DNA of 64,000 nt, from contig NZ_CP025116.1 of assembly GCF_002831625.1 (NCBI RefSeq), forward strand, positions 1,750,501-1,814,500, given 5' to 3'. The notes beneath the pieces are model-generated. The model searched no databases. It was not told the origin of the DNA and was given only the letters and a program-made list of their open reading frames with translations. This document shows positions 33,127 to 42,290 of the stretch, piece after piece; positions within the stretch are counted from its first letter, which is position 1, and each line of letters begins with the position of its first letter. A program made the position numbers and the translations under genes. This DNA is from Nonlabens sp. MB-3u-79 (GTDB lineage Bacteria; Bacteroidota; Bacteroidia; Flavobacteriales; Flavobacteriaceae).

Positions 33127-34542
33127 TTATAAGGAACAATTGCTTGTCGCAACTATTTTTTGATTTTTTAAATTCGTATTCTTAATGGCTCCATAACCAC
33201 CTTCTACATTTATTATATTTTTAATGCCGTTAGCCTTTGCAATACTAGAAAATATTACAGATCTATAGCCACCGGCACAATGAACGTGATAAGTGGTATC
33301 AGCATTTAAGTTTTTTACTTCTTCATGGATCTCACTTAAAGTATGTAGCGGTACACTGCAAATATGCCCAGTTTCATATTCACCAGGCTTACGTGTATCT
33401 ATGGGGTTTTTTACAGAACCATCTTCCAAACCGTCTATAAAAGCTTGTGGGGTACAGTTTTTAATAGTTGTGACTTCTAAATCACTGTTTTTCCAAGTGT
33501 CAAAACCACCTGATAAGTATCCTTGGGCATTATCATAACCTACACGAGCAAGTCTGATCACCGCCTCTTTTTCCCGCCCTTCAGGGACAACGAGAATTAT
33601 TTTCTGATCTATATTTTCAATTAAAGCACCTACCCATGGGGCAAACTGTCCATCCAGACCTATAAACCAAGACCCAGGAATGGCACCTGCCGTGTATTCT
33701 TGGGGAGATCTTACATCTAACACTAAATAATCAGGGTCTTCAGCGAGTGCTTTAAAAGCGGCCAACTTTATAGGTGTTATTCCTCTTGCAATAACTTCGT
33801 CTATGCTAGAATTAACGCCTTTATTCATCCAGACATTTTTAGGAAAGTAAGCAGGAGGCGCTGCGATACCTGTAGTCACTTCTTTTACAAAATCTTCTTT
33901 ACTTAATGTAGGAGACAGTGCGTAATTGGTTTTTTTCTGATTGCCTAATGAGTCACTGGTTTCTTTACTCATATTTTTACCACATGCACTTCCTGCTCCG
34001 TGAGCTGGATATACGGTAATGTGATCAGGTAAAGGCATGATTTCATTTCTTAAGGAATCGTATAAATGAGCGGCAAGATCTTCTTTGCTTATGTCAGATT
34101 TCACAGCTAGATCTGGTCTTCCTACGTCTCCTATAAAAAGAGTGTCACCAGTAAATAAAGCTTGTTCTTTACCTTCTTCGTCTTTTAAAAGATAACAAGA
34201 AGATTCCATGGTATGTCCAGGAGTGTGCAATAATTGTAACGACAGGTTCCCTATTTTAAATGCTTGTAAGTGTTCCGCTTTCGCGAAAGCGTAACTAGTA
34301 ACCGCATTTGGACCTATAACAATCGTGGCCCCAGTTTTATCTGCTAGATCTACATGTCCAGAAACAAAATCTGCGTGGAAATGGGTAAGAAAAATATAGG
34401 TAATGGTCACGCCGTCTTCTTTAGCGCGGTCTATGTATTGTTGTACCTCTCGCAAAGGGTCAATGATAGCAGCTTCACCGTTTGAGGCAATGTAATAGGT
34501 TCCTTGAGCAAGACATTTAGTATAATATTGTTCCAGGATCAT
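33127..34542 (-). CDS. Persulfide dioxygenase-like MBL hydrolase fused to two rhodanese domains
   Basis: 471 residues from MILEQYY (ATG 34542). Metallo-beta-lactamase domain 1-245 with THFHADFVSGH, TPGHTMES and TGDTLFIGDVGRPDL, the ETHE1/persulfide dioxygenase pattern (GDVGRPDL). Then two rhodanese-like domains: the first (about 255-355) lacks a cysteine (VVPEGREKE replaces the active loop), the second (about 370-460) has VHCAGGYRS. The enzyme oxidises glutathione- or other persulfide to sulfite. First gene of the operon with two rhodaneses and kdsA. The palindrome at 34276-34291 lies in the MBL domain and codes SYAFAKAEHLQ. Confidence 0.88.
   Translation of the reverse strand: MILEQYYTKCLAQGTYYIASNGEAAIIDPLREVQQYIDRAKEDGVTITYIFLTHFHADFVSGHVDLADKTGATIVIGPNAVTSYAFAKAEHLQAFKIGNLSLQLLHTPGHTMESSCYLLKDEEGKEQALFTGDTLFIGDVGRPDLAVKSDISKEDLAAHLYDSLRNEIMPLPDHITVYPAHGAGSACGKNMSKETSDSLGNQKKTNYALSPTLSKEDFVKEVTTGIAAPPAYFPKNVWMNKGVNSSIDEVIARGITPIKLAAFKALAEDPDYLVLDVRSPQEYTAGAIPGSWFIGLDGQFAPWVGALIENIDQKIILVVPEGREKEAVIRLARVGYDNAQGYLSGGFDTWKNSDLEVTTIKNCTPQAFIDGLEDGSVKNPIDTRKPGEYETGHICSVPLHTLSEIHEEVKNLNADTTYHVHCAGGYRSVIFSSIAKANGIKNIINVEGGYGAIKNTNLKNQKIVATSNCSL
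34276..34291. repeat. 16-bp palindrome, copy 4 (inside MBL-rhodanese gene)
   Basis: CGCTTTCGCGAAAGCG, in frame on the minus strand, coding AFAKA within SYAFAKAEH. Confidence 0.9.
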
Positions 34543-34721
34543 AAAGTTGATTTTATGCAAAAATACAATTTATAAACCTCAGAAATAAGAAAAGCTCATG
34601 AGTAGATCATAAGCATGTATAGAAAATAGTGATGCTAATTTGCACCGGTAAGCATCTAAGGGTATCAGGGTAAAATATTTTTTTCTTTTCTTTTTTGAAA
34701 TTCAAACACAAATGCACAGCC

Positions 34722-35420
34722 TTACTTAATACGGCATCCTATAGCCGTAGATGTAGTGACCTTTATGCGTTCACCATTGAGCAGGGCTTGTAACGCATTT
34801 TCAAGATAGGTATTCTTCACCGCATTTGCATCTTGATAATTATCATCAATGGCCCCTATATATTTTACGATATAGTCCTTGCCTTCTTTTTGAAGTAAGA
34901 AGACATGAGGGGTTTTTGTAGCACCGTACTGAGGGTAAATTTTTTGTCCGGCATCTAACAAATAGGGGAAAGTAAAGCCTTTTTCCTTTGCTCTTGTTTT
35001 CATAGCGTCAAAACTGTCGGTAGGGTATTCTTTTGGGTTATTAGGATTGATAGCGATAACCGGGTATCCTACACTTTTATATTTTTGGTCTAAAGCGATA
35101 ATTCGGTCTTCATACGCCACACTATAAGGGCAATGATTGCAGGTAAAAATAATAACAAATCCTTTTGCCTCTTTAAAGTCCTTAAGAGATGTGGTATTGC
35201 CATCTGTATTTTTTAAAGAAAAATCTGTTGCAGCATCACCTATATCATATCCTTTTGTGGAGCTAATTTTTACGGCTGCTTCTGTATGGAGGTATTCCTT
35301 ATTGGGGGTGGGTTTTTGAGCAAAAAGGTTTTTGCGCTCTCGATGATCTAGTATTCCGAAAAAAAATGAAATTGCAAGTCCGCCAACTAATAGAATCACT
35401 AATATTTTTAACGTCTTCAT
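34722..35420 (-). CDS. Membrane-anchored thioredoxin-fold protein
   Basis: 232 residues. An N-terminal membrane segment (about 5-24), then a peroxiredoxin/thioredoxin-like fold: ATDFSLKNTDGNTTSLKDF and FVIIFTCNHCPYSVAYEDRI, with a CxxC active site (C-N-H-C) in the unusual CNHCPY context of this Bacteroidota family. Faces the periplasm. The start overlaps the end of the TlpA-like gene (ATGA at 35417-35420), so the two are coupled and probably form a thiol-redox pair. Confidence 0.85.
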   Translation of the reverse strand: MKTLKILVILLVGGLAISFFFGILDHRERKNLFAQKPTPNKEYLHTEAAVKISSTKGYDIGDAATDFSLKNTDGNTTSLKDFKEAKGFVIIFTCNHCPYSVAYEDRIIALDQKYKSVGYPVIAINPNNPKEYPTDSFDAMKTRAKEKGFTFPYLLDAGQKIYPQYGATKTPHVFLLQKEGKDYIVKYIGAIDDNYQDANAVKNTYLENALQALLNGERIKVTTSTAIGCRIK

Positions 35421-35896
35421 AAAAATTCATTTATGGCATTTTCCAATTCATCGTAGGTCAATGCTTTGTTGTAAAATTGTTTTTTGTCTTTAGAAATGAT
35501 TAAAGTCACAGGTATAGCACCATCCCAGTGCTGATCAACTAGGGGAATCCACTCTGCCGCATAAGGATCATCTAGGAGTAATACCTTAGACCTTATTTGA
35601 TTGTTTTCTAAAAAGGGTTGGACCGCAGTTGTTATACTTTTTGCCTCGTCTAAAGAGATTAAAATAACATCCAAATCCTCTTTATAGGAAGCACCTATTT
35701 TTTCAAAATAGGGTAACTCTTCTATACAAGGGGCACACCAAGTTGCCCAAAAGTTGATCACTTTTATTTTTTCATTATCTGCAATAAGAGCTTGTTTTAA
35801 TCCGTCCTGATTTATGGTGACCACTTTTGCAATAGGTCGTTGATCACAGGAGAGTAGGCTGAGCATCAAAAAAACGATAAGTATATTAATTTTCAT
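35417..35896 (-). CDS. TlpA-like thioredoxin lipoprotein
   Basis: 159 residues with a short lipoprotein signal ending LLSC (Cys17) and a thioredoxin fold with INFWATWCAPCIEELPYFEKI; the WCAPC active site is that of TlpA/ResA reductases. Likely keeps exported proteins or cytochrome haem sites reduced. First gene of a two-gene unit with the CNHC protein, and next to the persulfide operon and the cysteine-cluster gene. Confidence 0.88.
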   Translation of the reverse strand: MKINILIVFLMLSLLSCDQRPIAKVVTINQDGLKQALIADNEKIKVINFWATWCAPCIEELPYFEKIGASYKEDLDVILISLDEAKSITTAVQPFLENNQIRSKVLLLDDPYAAEWIPLVDQHWDGAIPVTLIISKDKKQFYNKALTYDELENAINEFL

Positions 35897-35996
35897 CTTA
35901 CCAAAGATAAGAGAGGAAGGGCTCCCTCAAAAGGGTTTAACAAAAGATGGCTCAGAATTTAAGAAACTATAACAAAAGCTATGTAGGAAATCACTC

Positions 35997-36509
35997 TTAT
36001 AAGGTAGGTAGGCTAGCTTTCATACGTTCTACTATTTTGTAGGCAGCTGGGCAAACAGAAGTGTTTGTCACGGTAAGTGTTCCTATTTGATAAATTTTTC
36101 TTCGGTCGGTATGAGGGTATTCTCTGCAGGCTTTGGGTCTCACTTCATATATAGAACAATAATTATCGGCTCCTAGAAAATGACATGGAGTTTGTTGCAA
36201 TACATAGTCCTGATCTTCATCAACCTTTAAAAATTGATCGATAAAATCACCGGGTTTCATTCTAAAATGCTTAGCAATTCTATCGATATCAATATTGGTA
36301 AATAGAGGCCCGGTAGTCTTGCAACAATTAGCACAAGTAAGGCAGTCTACTTCTTCAAAAACTTCATTGTGAATTTCTTGAACGACACCGTCTAGTCCTT
36401 TTGGTTTTTTCTTGCGCAGTTTTTTAAAGAAGTCTGTGTTTTCTTTTTTCTTCTGTTGCGCTAGTTGAGGAAGTTGTTGGAGAAAGTCTTCCATAAGGGA
36501 TACTATGTT
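35997..36509 (-). CDS. YkgJ-type cysteine cluster protein
   Basis: 170 residues from MEDFLQQLPQ (ATG 36509); a further 16 codons are open upstream but the family in flavobacteria begins here. Conserved cysteines: CLTCANCCKTTGP, CHFLG, CSIYEVRPKACREYP and a late SVCPAAYK. The family (CxxCxxCC...) probably binds zinc or an iron-sulfur cluster; function is not established. Confidence 0.85.
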   Translation of the reverse strand, partial: NIVSLMEDFLQQLPQLAQQKKKENTDFFKKLRKKKPKGLDGVVQEIHNEVFEEVDCLTCANCCKTTGPLFTNIDIDRIAKHFRMKPGDFIDQFLKVDEDQDYVLQQTPCHFLGADNYCSIYEVRPKACREYPHTDRRKIYQIGTLTVTNTSVCPAAYKIVERMKASLPTL

Positions 36510-37042
36510 TATTTTATGAACTCGTATTTGAGTGGAGCCCTTCTTTAGAGCAACCACTTATTTATTGAAATAAAAAAAAAGTGTTTTGCTTTGAAAAAAT
36601 CTAAGATACTATCTATTTGCCACTCTGTTAGCTTAGAGAGCAAGTAATGCAATAATCAAGTAGAATAAAGTCAAAATTCTGGTAGGTTATTATTAGAAAC
36701 AAGTGATCTCGTAGCTCAGCTCACATGAAAAAGAACGATCAAACGATTACTACTCTTGATTCCCTCTAGTTGTTCCAATGCTGCGTATTTATCGTCAGGA
36801 GGGATCAAAAATATAGTCAACTCCGTTTTTATAACTGCATAGAGAGCAGTAAAAGTTCCCTCTTATTTGGAGTTATAGAAAGATATCATCCCCACACCGT
36901 CTGCATCTCATCTTAGATCTCTAAAGTGTAGATAAGCTCAGAATAGATGATGACTGAATCTTCATTCTTACAAGAGTAAAGCTTGCGTTCTTTTGCACTA
37001 TTTCACTTTCGCGAAAGCAGCTTTCTAAACATTCTTGTAGGA
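36510..37042. other. Non-coding stretch, possible gene remnant
   Basis: 533 bp. On the minus strand 36716-36862 is an open stretch of 47 codons (with TELTIFLIPPDDKYAALE) lacking a start, possibly the remnant of a gene I cannot identify. A degenerate copy of the 16-bp palindrome sits at 37006-37017. Confidence 0.35.
37006..37017. repeat. Degenerate palindrome, copy 5
   Basis: CTTTCGCGAAAG with flanks A/CA instead of G/CG: the outer pairs are lost. It lies just after the folD stop. Confidence 0.7.
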
Positions 37043-37930
37043 CTATTTTGCAGCCGCTCTATGACGTTCTCTAGCTAACAAGGTGTTCTTGAGCAGCATT
37101 GCAATGGTCATGGGGCCAACACCCCCTGGAACAGGTGTGATGTAACTTGCCTTTTTAGAAACATTTTCAAAATCTACATCACCAGTGATATAGTATCCGC
37201 GTTCTCTAGATTCGTCAGGTACACGAGTAATTCCTACATCTATAATAACCACATCGTCTTTTACCATTTCTGCCTTTAGGAATCCTGGAACACCAAGAGC
37301 GGTAATAATAATGTCTGCTTGAGAAGTGATTTGCGTTATATTCTTGGTATGACTGTGAGTAAGAGTAACCGTTGAGTTGCCAGGGAATCCTTTTCTTCCC
37401 ATTAATATACTCATAGGTCTTCCAACAATGTGTGATCTTCCTATAACAACAGTGTGTTTCCCTTGAGTTTCTACACCATAACGATCCAATAATTCAAGTA
37501 TTCCAAAAGGGGTAGCAGGAATAAAGGTGCTCATATCCAGCGCCATTCTACCAAAGTTAGTAGGGTGGAAGCCATCCACGTCTTTATCAGGGTCTACTGC
37601 CATCAAGACTTTTTGGGTGTCAATTTGTTTAGGTAGGGGTAACTGAACAATAAACCCATCAATTTCTGGATTATCATTTAGTTGTTTAATTTCTTTAAGA
37701 AGTTCGGTCTCGCTGGTAGTATCAGGTAGGCGTACCATAGTACTTTCAAATCCTACACGTTCACAAGCACGCACTTTAGAACCTACATAAGTAAGGCTTG
37801 CACCATCATTTCCTACGATTACCGCAGCGAGATGAGGTACTTTCTCACCGTTATTTTTCATTTTTTGAACGGTCTCCGTGATCTCGTTCTTAATGTCATT
37901 ACTGGTTTTTTTTCCGTCGAGAATAATCAT
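37043..37930 (-). CDS. folD: Bifunctional methylenetetrahydrofolate dehydrogenase/cyclohydrolase
   Basis: 295 residues, standard length. Converts 5,10-methylene-THF to 10-formyl-THF with NADP in the cytoplasm. Seen: YVGSKVRACERVGFES with the catalytic Lys, FIVQLPLPKQID, PDKDVDGFHPTNFG, the nucleotide-binding GRSHIVGRPMSILM and the C-terminal PGGVGPMTIAMLLKNT. Possibly co-transcribed with ffh, which ends 191 bp upstream. Confidence 0.97.
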   Translation of the reverse strand: MIILDGKKTSNDIKNEITETVQKMKNNGEKVPHLAAVIVGNDGASLTYVGSKVRACERVGFESTMVRLPDTTSETELLKEIKQLNDNPEIDGFIVQLPLPKQIDTQKVLMAVDPDKDVDGFHPTNFGRMALDMSTFIPATPFGILELLDRYGVETQGKHTVVIGRSHIVGRPMSILMGRKGFPGNSTVTLTHSHTKNITQITSQADIIITALGVPGFLKAEMVKDDVVIIDVGITRVPDESRERGYYITGDVDFENVSKKASYITPVPGGVGPMTIAMLLKNTLLARERHRAAAK

Positions 37931-38121
37931 AGTTGTGCGTAATAGTTAAGGCATTTGTAAAATTCACAAATAACTAGTTAATTAAGAAATTTAAATACCT
38001 ACACTTATTACCTACTTGTTAACGATAAGGTTTGCGAAGCATAAAAAGGAGATCTAACAACAAACCCCAAGCGCTAGCTTAGGATTTTTTAGTTTAAAAT
38101 ATTTTTAAAATCGGCAATTTA

Positions 38122-39450
38122 TTATTTCATATTACCTAGAGCACTCATCATTGCTTTTCCTTTACCACCTTGCATCATCTTCATCATTTTGCTCATCTGG
38201 TTAAATTGTTTCAGCAATTGGTTGACATCAGTTACTGAGGTACCGCTACCATTAGCAATACGTTTTTTACGCGAGCCGTTAATCACTTGAGGTTGTGTGC
38301 GTTCTTCAATAGTCATGGAATGTATAATCGCTTCAATACCTTTAAAAGCGTCATCATCGATATCCACATCTTTGAGCATTTTTCCTGCACCAGGAATCAT
38401 ACCCATAAGATCTTTCATGTTACCCATTTTCTTGATTTGCTGTATCTGAGAAAGAAAGTCGTCAAAACCGAATTGGTTTTTTGCAATCTTTTTACTCAGC
38501 TTTCTAGCCTCTTCTTCATCAAATTGTTCTTGCGCGCGTTCTACCAGAGAGACTACGTCTCCCATTCCTAGAATACGGTCGGCCATACGTTCTGGATAGA
38601 AAATATCGATAGCCTCCATCTTTTCTCCAGTACCTATAAATTTAATAGGCTTATCTACTACAGATTTGATCGATAAGGCAGCACCACCACGTGTATCACC
38701 ATCTAGTTTTGTAAGAACAACACCGTCAAAATTTAAAATATCATTAAAAGCCTTTGCGGTATTTACAGCATCCTGACCTGTCATGGAATCCACTACAAAT
38801 AGAGTTTCCTGAGGTTGAATTGCTGCGTGCACATCGGCAATTTCTTTCATCATTTGCTCATCTACCGCAAGACGACCTGCGGTATCTATAATGACAGCGT
38901 TAAAACCGTTTTCTTTTGCATAGGCAATTGCGGCTTGAGAAATCTTTACAGGACTCTTCTCTTCGCGAATAGAAAACACTTCAACTCCTACACTTTCTCC
39001 TACTACATGCAATTGATCTATTGCCGCTGGGCGATAAATATCACAAGCTACTAGCAGTGTTTTTTTATTCTTTTTGGTTTTTAGGTAGTTAGCCAGTTTA
39101 CCAGAAAAAGTAGTCTTACCAGATCCTTGAAGACCGGACATAAGAATTACGGTAGGATCACCACTTAGATTGATCCCAGCGGCCTCTCCTCCCATAAGGG
39201 CTGTGAGCTCATCTTTTACTATTTTGGTAAGAAGTTGGCCAGGTTTTAGTGTGGTGAGTACACCTTGGCCTAATGCCTTCTCTTTTGCACGAGCTGTAAA
39301 ATCCTTTGCGATTTTATAGTTCACATCGGCATCTACGAGAGCGCGACGTATTTCTTTAAGAGTATCTGCAACGTTTACCTCGGTAATGCTTCCGTGTCCC
39401 TTAAGGACATGCATGGCTTTATCGAGCTTGTCAGTTAAATTATCAAACAT
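38122..39450 (-). CDS. ffh: Signal recognition particle protein Ffh/SRP54
   Basis: 442 residues. GTPase that with 4.5S RNA targets nascent membrane proteins to FtsY. NG domain: SGLQGSGKTTFSGKLANYL (P-loop), DTAGRLAVDEQMM, VLTKLDGDTRGGAALS; methionine-rich M domain from about 310 (KKMGNMKDLMGMIPGAGKM) to the C-terminal MSKMMKMMQGGKGKAMMSAL. All elements present. Confidence 0.97.
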   Translation of the reverse strand: MFDNLTDKLDKAMHVLKGHGSITEVNVADTLKEIRRALVDADVNYKIAKDFTARAKEKALGQGVLTTLKPGQLLTKIVKDELTALMGGEAAGINLSGDPTVILMSGLQGSGKTTFSGKLANYLKTKKNKKTLLVACDIYRPAAIDQLHVVGESVGVEVFSIREEKSPVKISQAAIAYAKENGFNAVIIDTAGRLAVDEQMMKEIADVHAAIQPQETLFVVDSMTGQDAVNTAKAFNDILNFDGVVLTKLDGDTRGGAALSIKSVVDKPIKFIGTGEKMEAIDIFYPERMADRILGMGDVVSLVERAQEQFDEEEARKLSKKIAKNQFGFDDFLSQIQQIKKMGNMKDLMGMIPGAGKMLKDVDIDDDAFKGIEAIIHSMTIEERTQPQVINGSRKKRIANGSGTSVTDVNQLLKQFNQMSKMMKMMQGGKGKAMMSALGNMK

Positions 39451-39587
39451 ATTTTTGACTCATTTTTTGAAGACCGCAAAGATACTATTTAAGGGGTTTA
39501 TCTTCAAGGTTTTCATTTGGTTTGTGAATGTGGTAGAGATCAAACTTTTAATATGCGACCACTGGGCACTAATTTCTTTCTGTGTTC

Positions 39588-39603
39588 CGCTTTCGCGAAA
39601 GCG
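39588..39603. repeat. 16-bp palindrome, copy 6 (intergenic)
   Basis: CGCTTTCGCGAAAGCG with TTC and GAA flanks, extending the perfect palindrome to 22 bp; between ffh and blh. Confidence 0.9.
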
Positions 39604-39626
39604 GAATTAAAATAAAAGGTAACAAC

Positions 39627-40508
39627 TTATTTCTTGTGTAAATGATTCATCACAAACACATGAGGGAATGTAATACCTCCCAAAAAAGCAATAATGGTAG
39701 AAAGGAAGAGGTTGGTGTAGTCTTTTAAAAAATAATACAATACAGCTAAAAACACCAAGGCACCGATCCAATAAATTAAAGAATTTATTATGTATTTTTT
39801 TATGGAACCTTTTGAAACTTCCCCATTTAAAAAAGCAATCTGATTGTAAATAGAGGGGATGCTATGCCATAAAATAAAATATATGGCAAAACCCCAAAGT
39901 AAACTGGCCGTTTGAAATAAAAGATACAACACAATAAGGTAAAATATTTCTCGGCCTATCATATTCCAAGATAAGGATTTCATGACCTTTATAGAGCTGA
40001 TGATCATTATCGCTGCCGATACGATTAAAGGGTACAATAAAAAGGAGTAGGTAATCTCAGTTTTTAAGAGGTCATTTATTATCAGGATGCTGTCGGTATG
40101 ATGTATTACTAATAAAGTAAGAATAATGTTCAATCCATAAGAAGTTAAAAACAGGTTGTAAAGCCAAAAAGAAGCAATCTTATACCTTTCAAAATGCTCT
40201 TGTCCAAAATGGTAACCACTTATTAAAATAAATAGGACTAAAATGACTTCTGGGATGATGAAAAACAGCGCAAAACCCATCAAAACGACTAGTGCATATA
40301 ACGCATTAAATGAAAAAACATTCTTGTTGTTATTTTTTTTTGTGTTAAAATAAATCTTTAGATCATTTGCTCCATGTCCTACTCCTATAGTTAATATTAA
40401 AAAATATCCAATGGCAAACTCCCATTTATCAGGCACTTGTATGGAAATCCACAAGGCAAAAAAGCTTAATACCATTATGGCATTATACAGGTGCAATTTC
40501 TTAGGCAT
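39627..40508 (-). CDS. blh: Brp/Blh family beta-carotene 15,15'-dioxygenase
   Basis: 293 residues, about eight membrane helices. Conserved histidine motifs of the family: GVGHGANDLKIY, ISGYHFGQEHFE, ILWHSIPSIYNQ and FPHVFVMNHLH. The enzyme cleaves beta-carotene into two retinal molecules, the chromophore of the adjacent proteorhodopsin. It is divergent from the proteorhodopsin gene with 86 bp between the two starts, so both can respond to a shared control region. The carotene-synthesis genes are elsewhere. Confidence 0.92.
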   Translation of the reverse strand: MPKKLHLYNAIMVLSFFALWISIQVPDKWEFAIGYFLILTIGVGHGANDLKIYFNTKKNNNKNVFSFNALYALVVLMGFALFFIIPEVILVLFILISGYHFGQEHFERYKIASFWLYNLFLTSYGLNIILTLLVIHHTDSILIINDLLKTEITYSFLLYPLIVSAAIMIISSIKVMKSLSWNMIGREIFYLIVLYLLFQTASLLWGFAIYFILWHSIPSIYNQIAFLNGEVSKGSIKKYIINSLIYWIGALVFLAVLYYFLKDYTNLFLSTIIAFLGGITFPHVFVMNHLHKK

Positions 40509-40529
40509 AAACTTTTGTTTAATTTTAAC

Positions 40530-40570
40530 ATTGTAAAGTTAAACAATATTAATTCTGATTTCGTATATTT
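40530..40570 (+). promoter_or_regulatory. Candidate proteorhodopsin promoter
   Basis: TATATTTA at 40563-40570 resembles the Bacteroidota -7 element TAnnTTTG, and a TTG lies about 30 bases upstream near 40530. The start codon is 24 bases further on. Weak by eye, but this 86-bp gap must contain promoters for both genes. Confidence 0.4.
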
Positions 40571-40594
40571 ACTTGAATATATAAACCAAATATT

Positions 40595-41326
40595 ATGACT
40601 AAATTACTTTTAAATCTTGAGGTAGCTAGATTAGCTGCTGACGATTATGTAGGATTTACATTCTTTGTAGGGTGTATGGCTATGATGGCAGCTAGTGCCT
40701 TCTTTTTCTTATCCATGAGCAGTTTTGACAAGAAGTGGCGAACTTCTATTCTAGTTTCTGGATTAATTACCTTTATCGCAGCAGTGCATTATTGGTACAT
40801 GCGCGATTACTGGGCAAGCTTTGGTGAATCTCCAGTATTCTTTAGATATGTTGACTGGGTACTTACGGTGCCTTTGATGTGTGTGGAGTTTTATTTAATT
40901 CTTAAAGTTGCAGGAGCAAAGAAATCCCTTATGTGGAGACTTATTTTTCTTTCTGTAGTGATGTTAGTTACAGGTTACCTAGGTGAAGCCGTAGATCGCG
41001 ATAACGCATGGTTCTGGGGTCTTATTTCAGGTTTAGCGTACTTCGTAATTGTTTACGACATCTGGTTCGGTCAAGCTAAAAAATTAGCTGTAGCAGCTGG
41101 TGGAGATGTTCTTGCAGCTCACAAAACACTTTGCTGGTTTGTACTAGTAGGATGGGCAATTTACCCAATAGGTTACATGGCTGGAACTCCAGGATGGTAT
41201 GAGCCTTTCTTTGGTGGATTTAATCTAGACATCGTTTACAACATCGGTGATGCTATCAACAAAATTGGTTTTGGACTTGTAGTTTACAATCTTGCTGTAT
41301 TAGCTTCTAAGAAATCAGAAGCATAA
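40595..41326 (+). CDS. Green-type proton-pumping proteorhodopsin
   Basis: 243 residues, seven membrane helices. Helix C reads RYVDWVLTVPLMCVEFY with D87, T91 and E98 as proton acceptor, middle residue and proton donor (the DTE motif of outward proton pumps; sodium pumps have NDQ). M95 at the spectral tuning position predicts green absorption. The retinal Schiff-base lysine is K223 in DAINKIGFG; H65 in AAVHYWYMR corresponds to the conserved helix-B histidine. Light energy supports the proton gradient in the inner membrane. Paired with the divergent blh gene; followed by a terminator. Confidence 0.97.
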   Translation: MTKLLLNLEVARLAADDYVGFTFFVGCMAMMAASAFFFLSMSSFDKKWRTSILVSGLITFIAAVHYWYMRDYWASFGESPVFFRYVDWVLTVPLMCVEFYLILKVAGAKKSLMWRLIFLSVVMLVTGYLGEAVDRDNAWFWGLISGLAYFVIVYDIWFGQAKKLAVAAGGDVLAAHKTLCWFVLVGWAIYPIGYMAGTPGWYEPFFGGFNLDIVYNIGDAINKIGFGLVVYNLAVLASKKSEA

Positions 41327-41351
41327 TAATTACCGCATATCAAATATTTGT

Positions 41352-41382
41352 AAATGGCTCCTTCTAAAGGAGCCATTTTTTT
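41352..41382 (+). terminator. Terminator of the proteorhodopsin gene
   Basis: AAATGGCTCCTT, loop CTA, AAGGAGCCATTT and a T-run: perfect 12-bp stem 26 bp after the stop. Confidence 0.85.
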
Positions 41383-41804
41383 ATGCGTTTTATTTATCCA
41401 ATTAACAGGACTAGTTGGTTGAAGTAATGGCTGTGAAACTTTAAAAAGTCTTATAATTTTGATATTTTCTTATACCCTATAAACAAAGGGTTTTGAATTC
41501 CAACAGCTTACAGGCTGAGGATAGACCTCAATGTTATTAGTGAATGAATAGCGTCGGGTATAGATGTGTTACATTTCCTTGGTTCTGGACCGTGATGGGA
41601 TCTTTTTACTCTTATGCTTTTGTAAAAGGCGCTTATGCTTTGCTATCAAACCCGTTGATCGTAAGTTGGTGTTGCCGTCTATTTAATTAAGCTTGTATTC
41701 TATATGAAAGGACTGTGATTAGGGGGAGCTTTTTTATTTTTCTGGGCTGTACTCTTCGTATGTTTATCATAGAGATAAAACACTTTATTAAAAGTGTTCA
41801 TAAA
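41383..41804. other. Non-coding stretch after proteorhodopsin
   Basis: About 420 bp with many stops in all frames. I see no gene, RNA or repeat in it. Confidence 0.4.
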
Positions 41805-41838
41805 AAAAGCCCATCGAGACTTAACGCGATGGGCTTTT
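41805..41838 (-). terminator. Terminator of the FKBP isomerase gene
   Basis: AAAAGCCCATCG, 10-base loop, CGATGGGCTTTT: perfect 12-bp stem; in minus direction followed by more T residues. Confidence 0.85.
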
Positions 41839-41858
41839 CTTTATAATAGGAGTGAGGA

Positions 41859-42290
41859 TTAGTGAATCTCCACTACTTCTAGTTCAAATACCAAGTCTTG
41901 ACCTGCAAGTGGATGGTTTGCATCTACTATAATATGATCTTCTTCTACCTGTGCAACGCGCAGCTGGCGCTCTGTACCATCAGGATTTTTTGAAACAAGT
42001 CCCATTCCTACCTCAGGTTTGATTTCTGGTGGTAGTTGAGTTCTTTCTACTTTATGAAAAAGCTCTTCAATGATTTCTCCATAAGCTTCTTCTTTAGGGA
42101 TTTCAATAGTTTTTTTCTCATTTACTTTCATGTCAACAAGGCCTTTTTCAAAACCTGGAATTAACGCACCCTGACCTAATTGAGCTTCTAATGGCTCTCT
42201 TTCGGCAGAAGTGTCAAATACTTGTCCGTTTGCTTTTATTTTCCCTGTGTAATGCACCTTTACAGTGTCATTTGCTTTAACTTGACTCAT
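41859..42290 (-). CDS. SlyD-like FKBP-type peptidyl-prolyl isomerase
   Basis: 143 residues from MSQVKANDTV (ATG 42290); ten upstream codons are open but not typical. VKVHYTGKIKANGQVFDTS, LGQGALIPGFEKGLVDMKVNEKK (FKBP core), a flap insertion about 70-120, and the closing VDANHPLAGQDLVFELEVVEI, the SlyD signature NHPLAGxxLxFxV. Lacks the histidine-rich tail of E. coli SlyD. Cytoplasmic folding helper. Confidence 0.93.
   Translation of the reverse strand: MSQVKANDTVKVHYTGKIKANGQVFDTSAEREPLEAQLGQGALIPGFEKGLVDMKVNEKKTIEIPKEEAYGEIIEELFHKVERTQLPPEIKPEVGMGLVSKNPDGTERQLRVAQVEEDHIIVDANHPLAGQDLVFELEVVEIH

Noticed and set aside
36716..36862. 47-codon open stretch with TELTIFLIPPDDKYAALE
   Set aside because: No start codon and no family recognised; recorded only as a possible gene remnant.
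40595..41326. Sodium-pumping rhodopsin
   Set aside because: Helix C has D, T, E at the three key positions, not N, D, Q.
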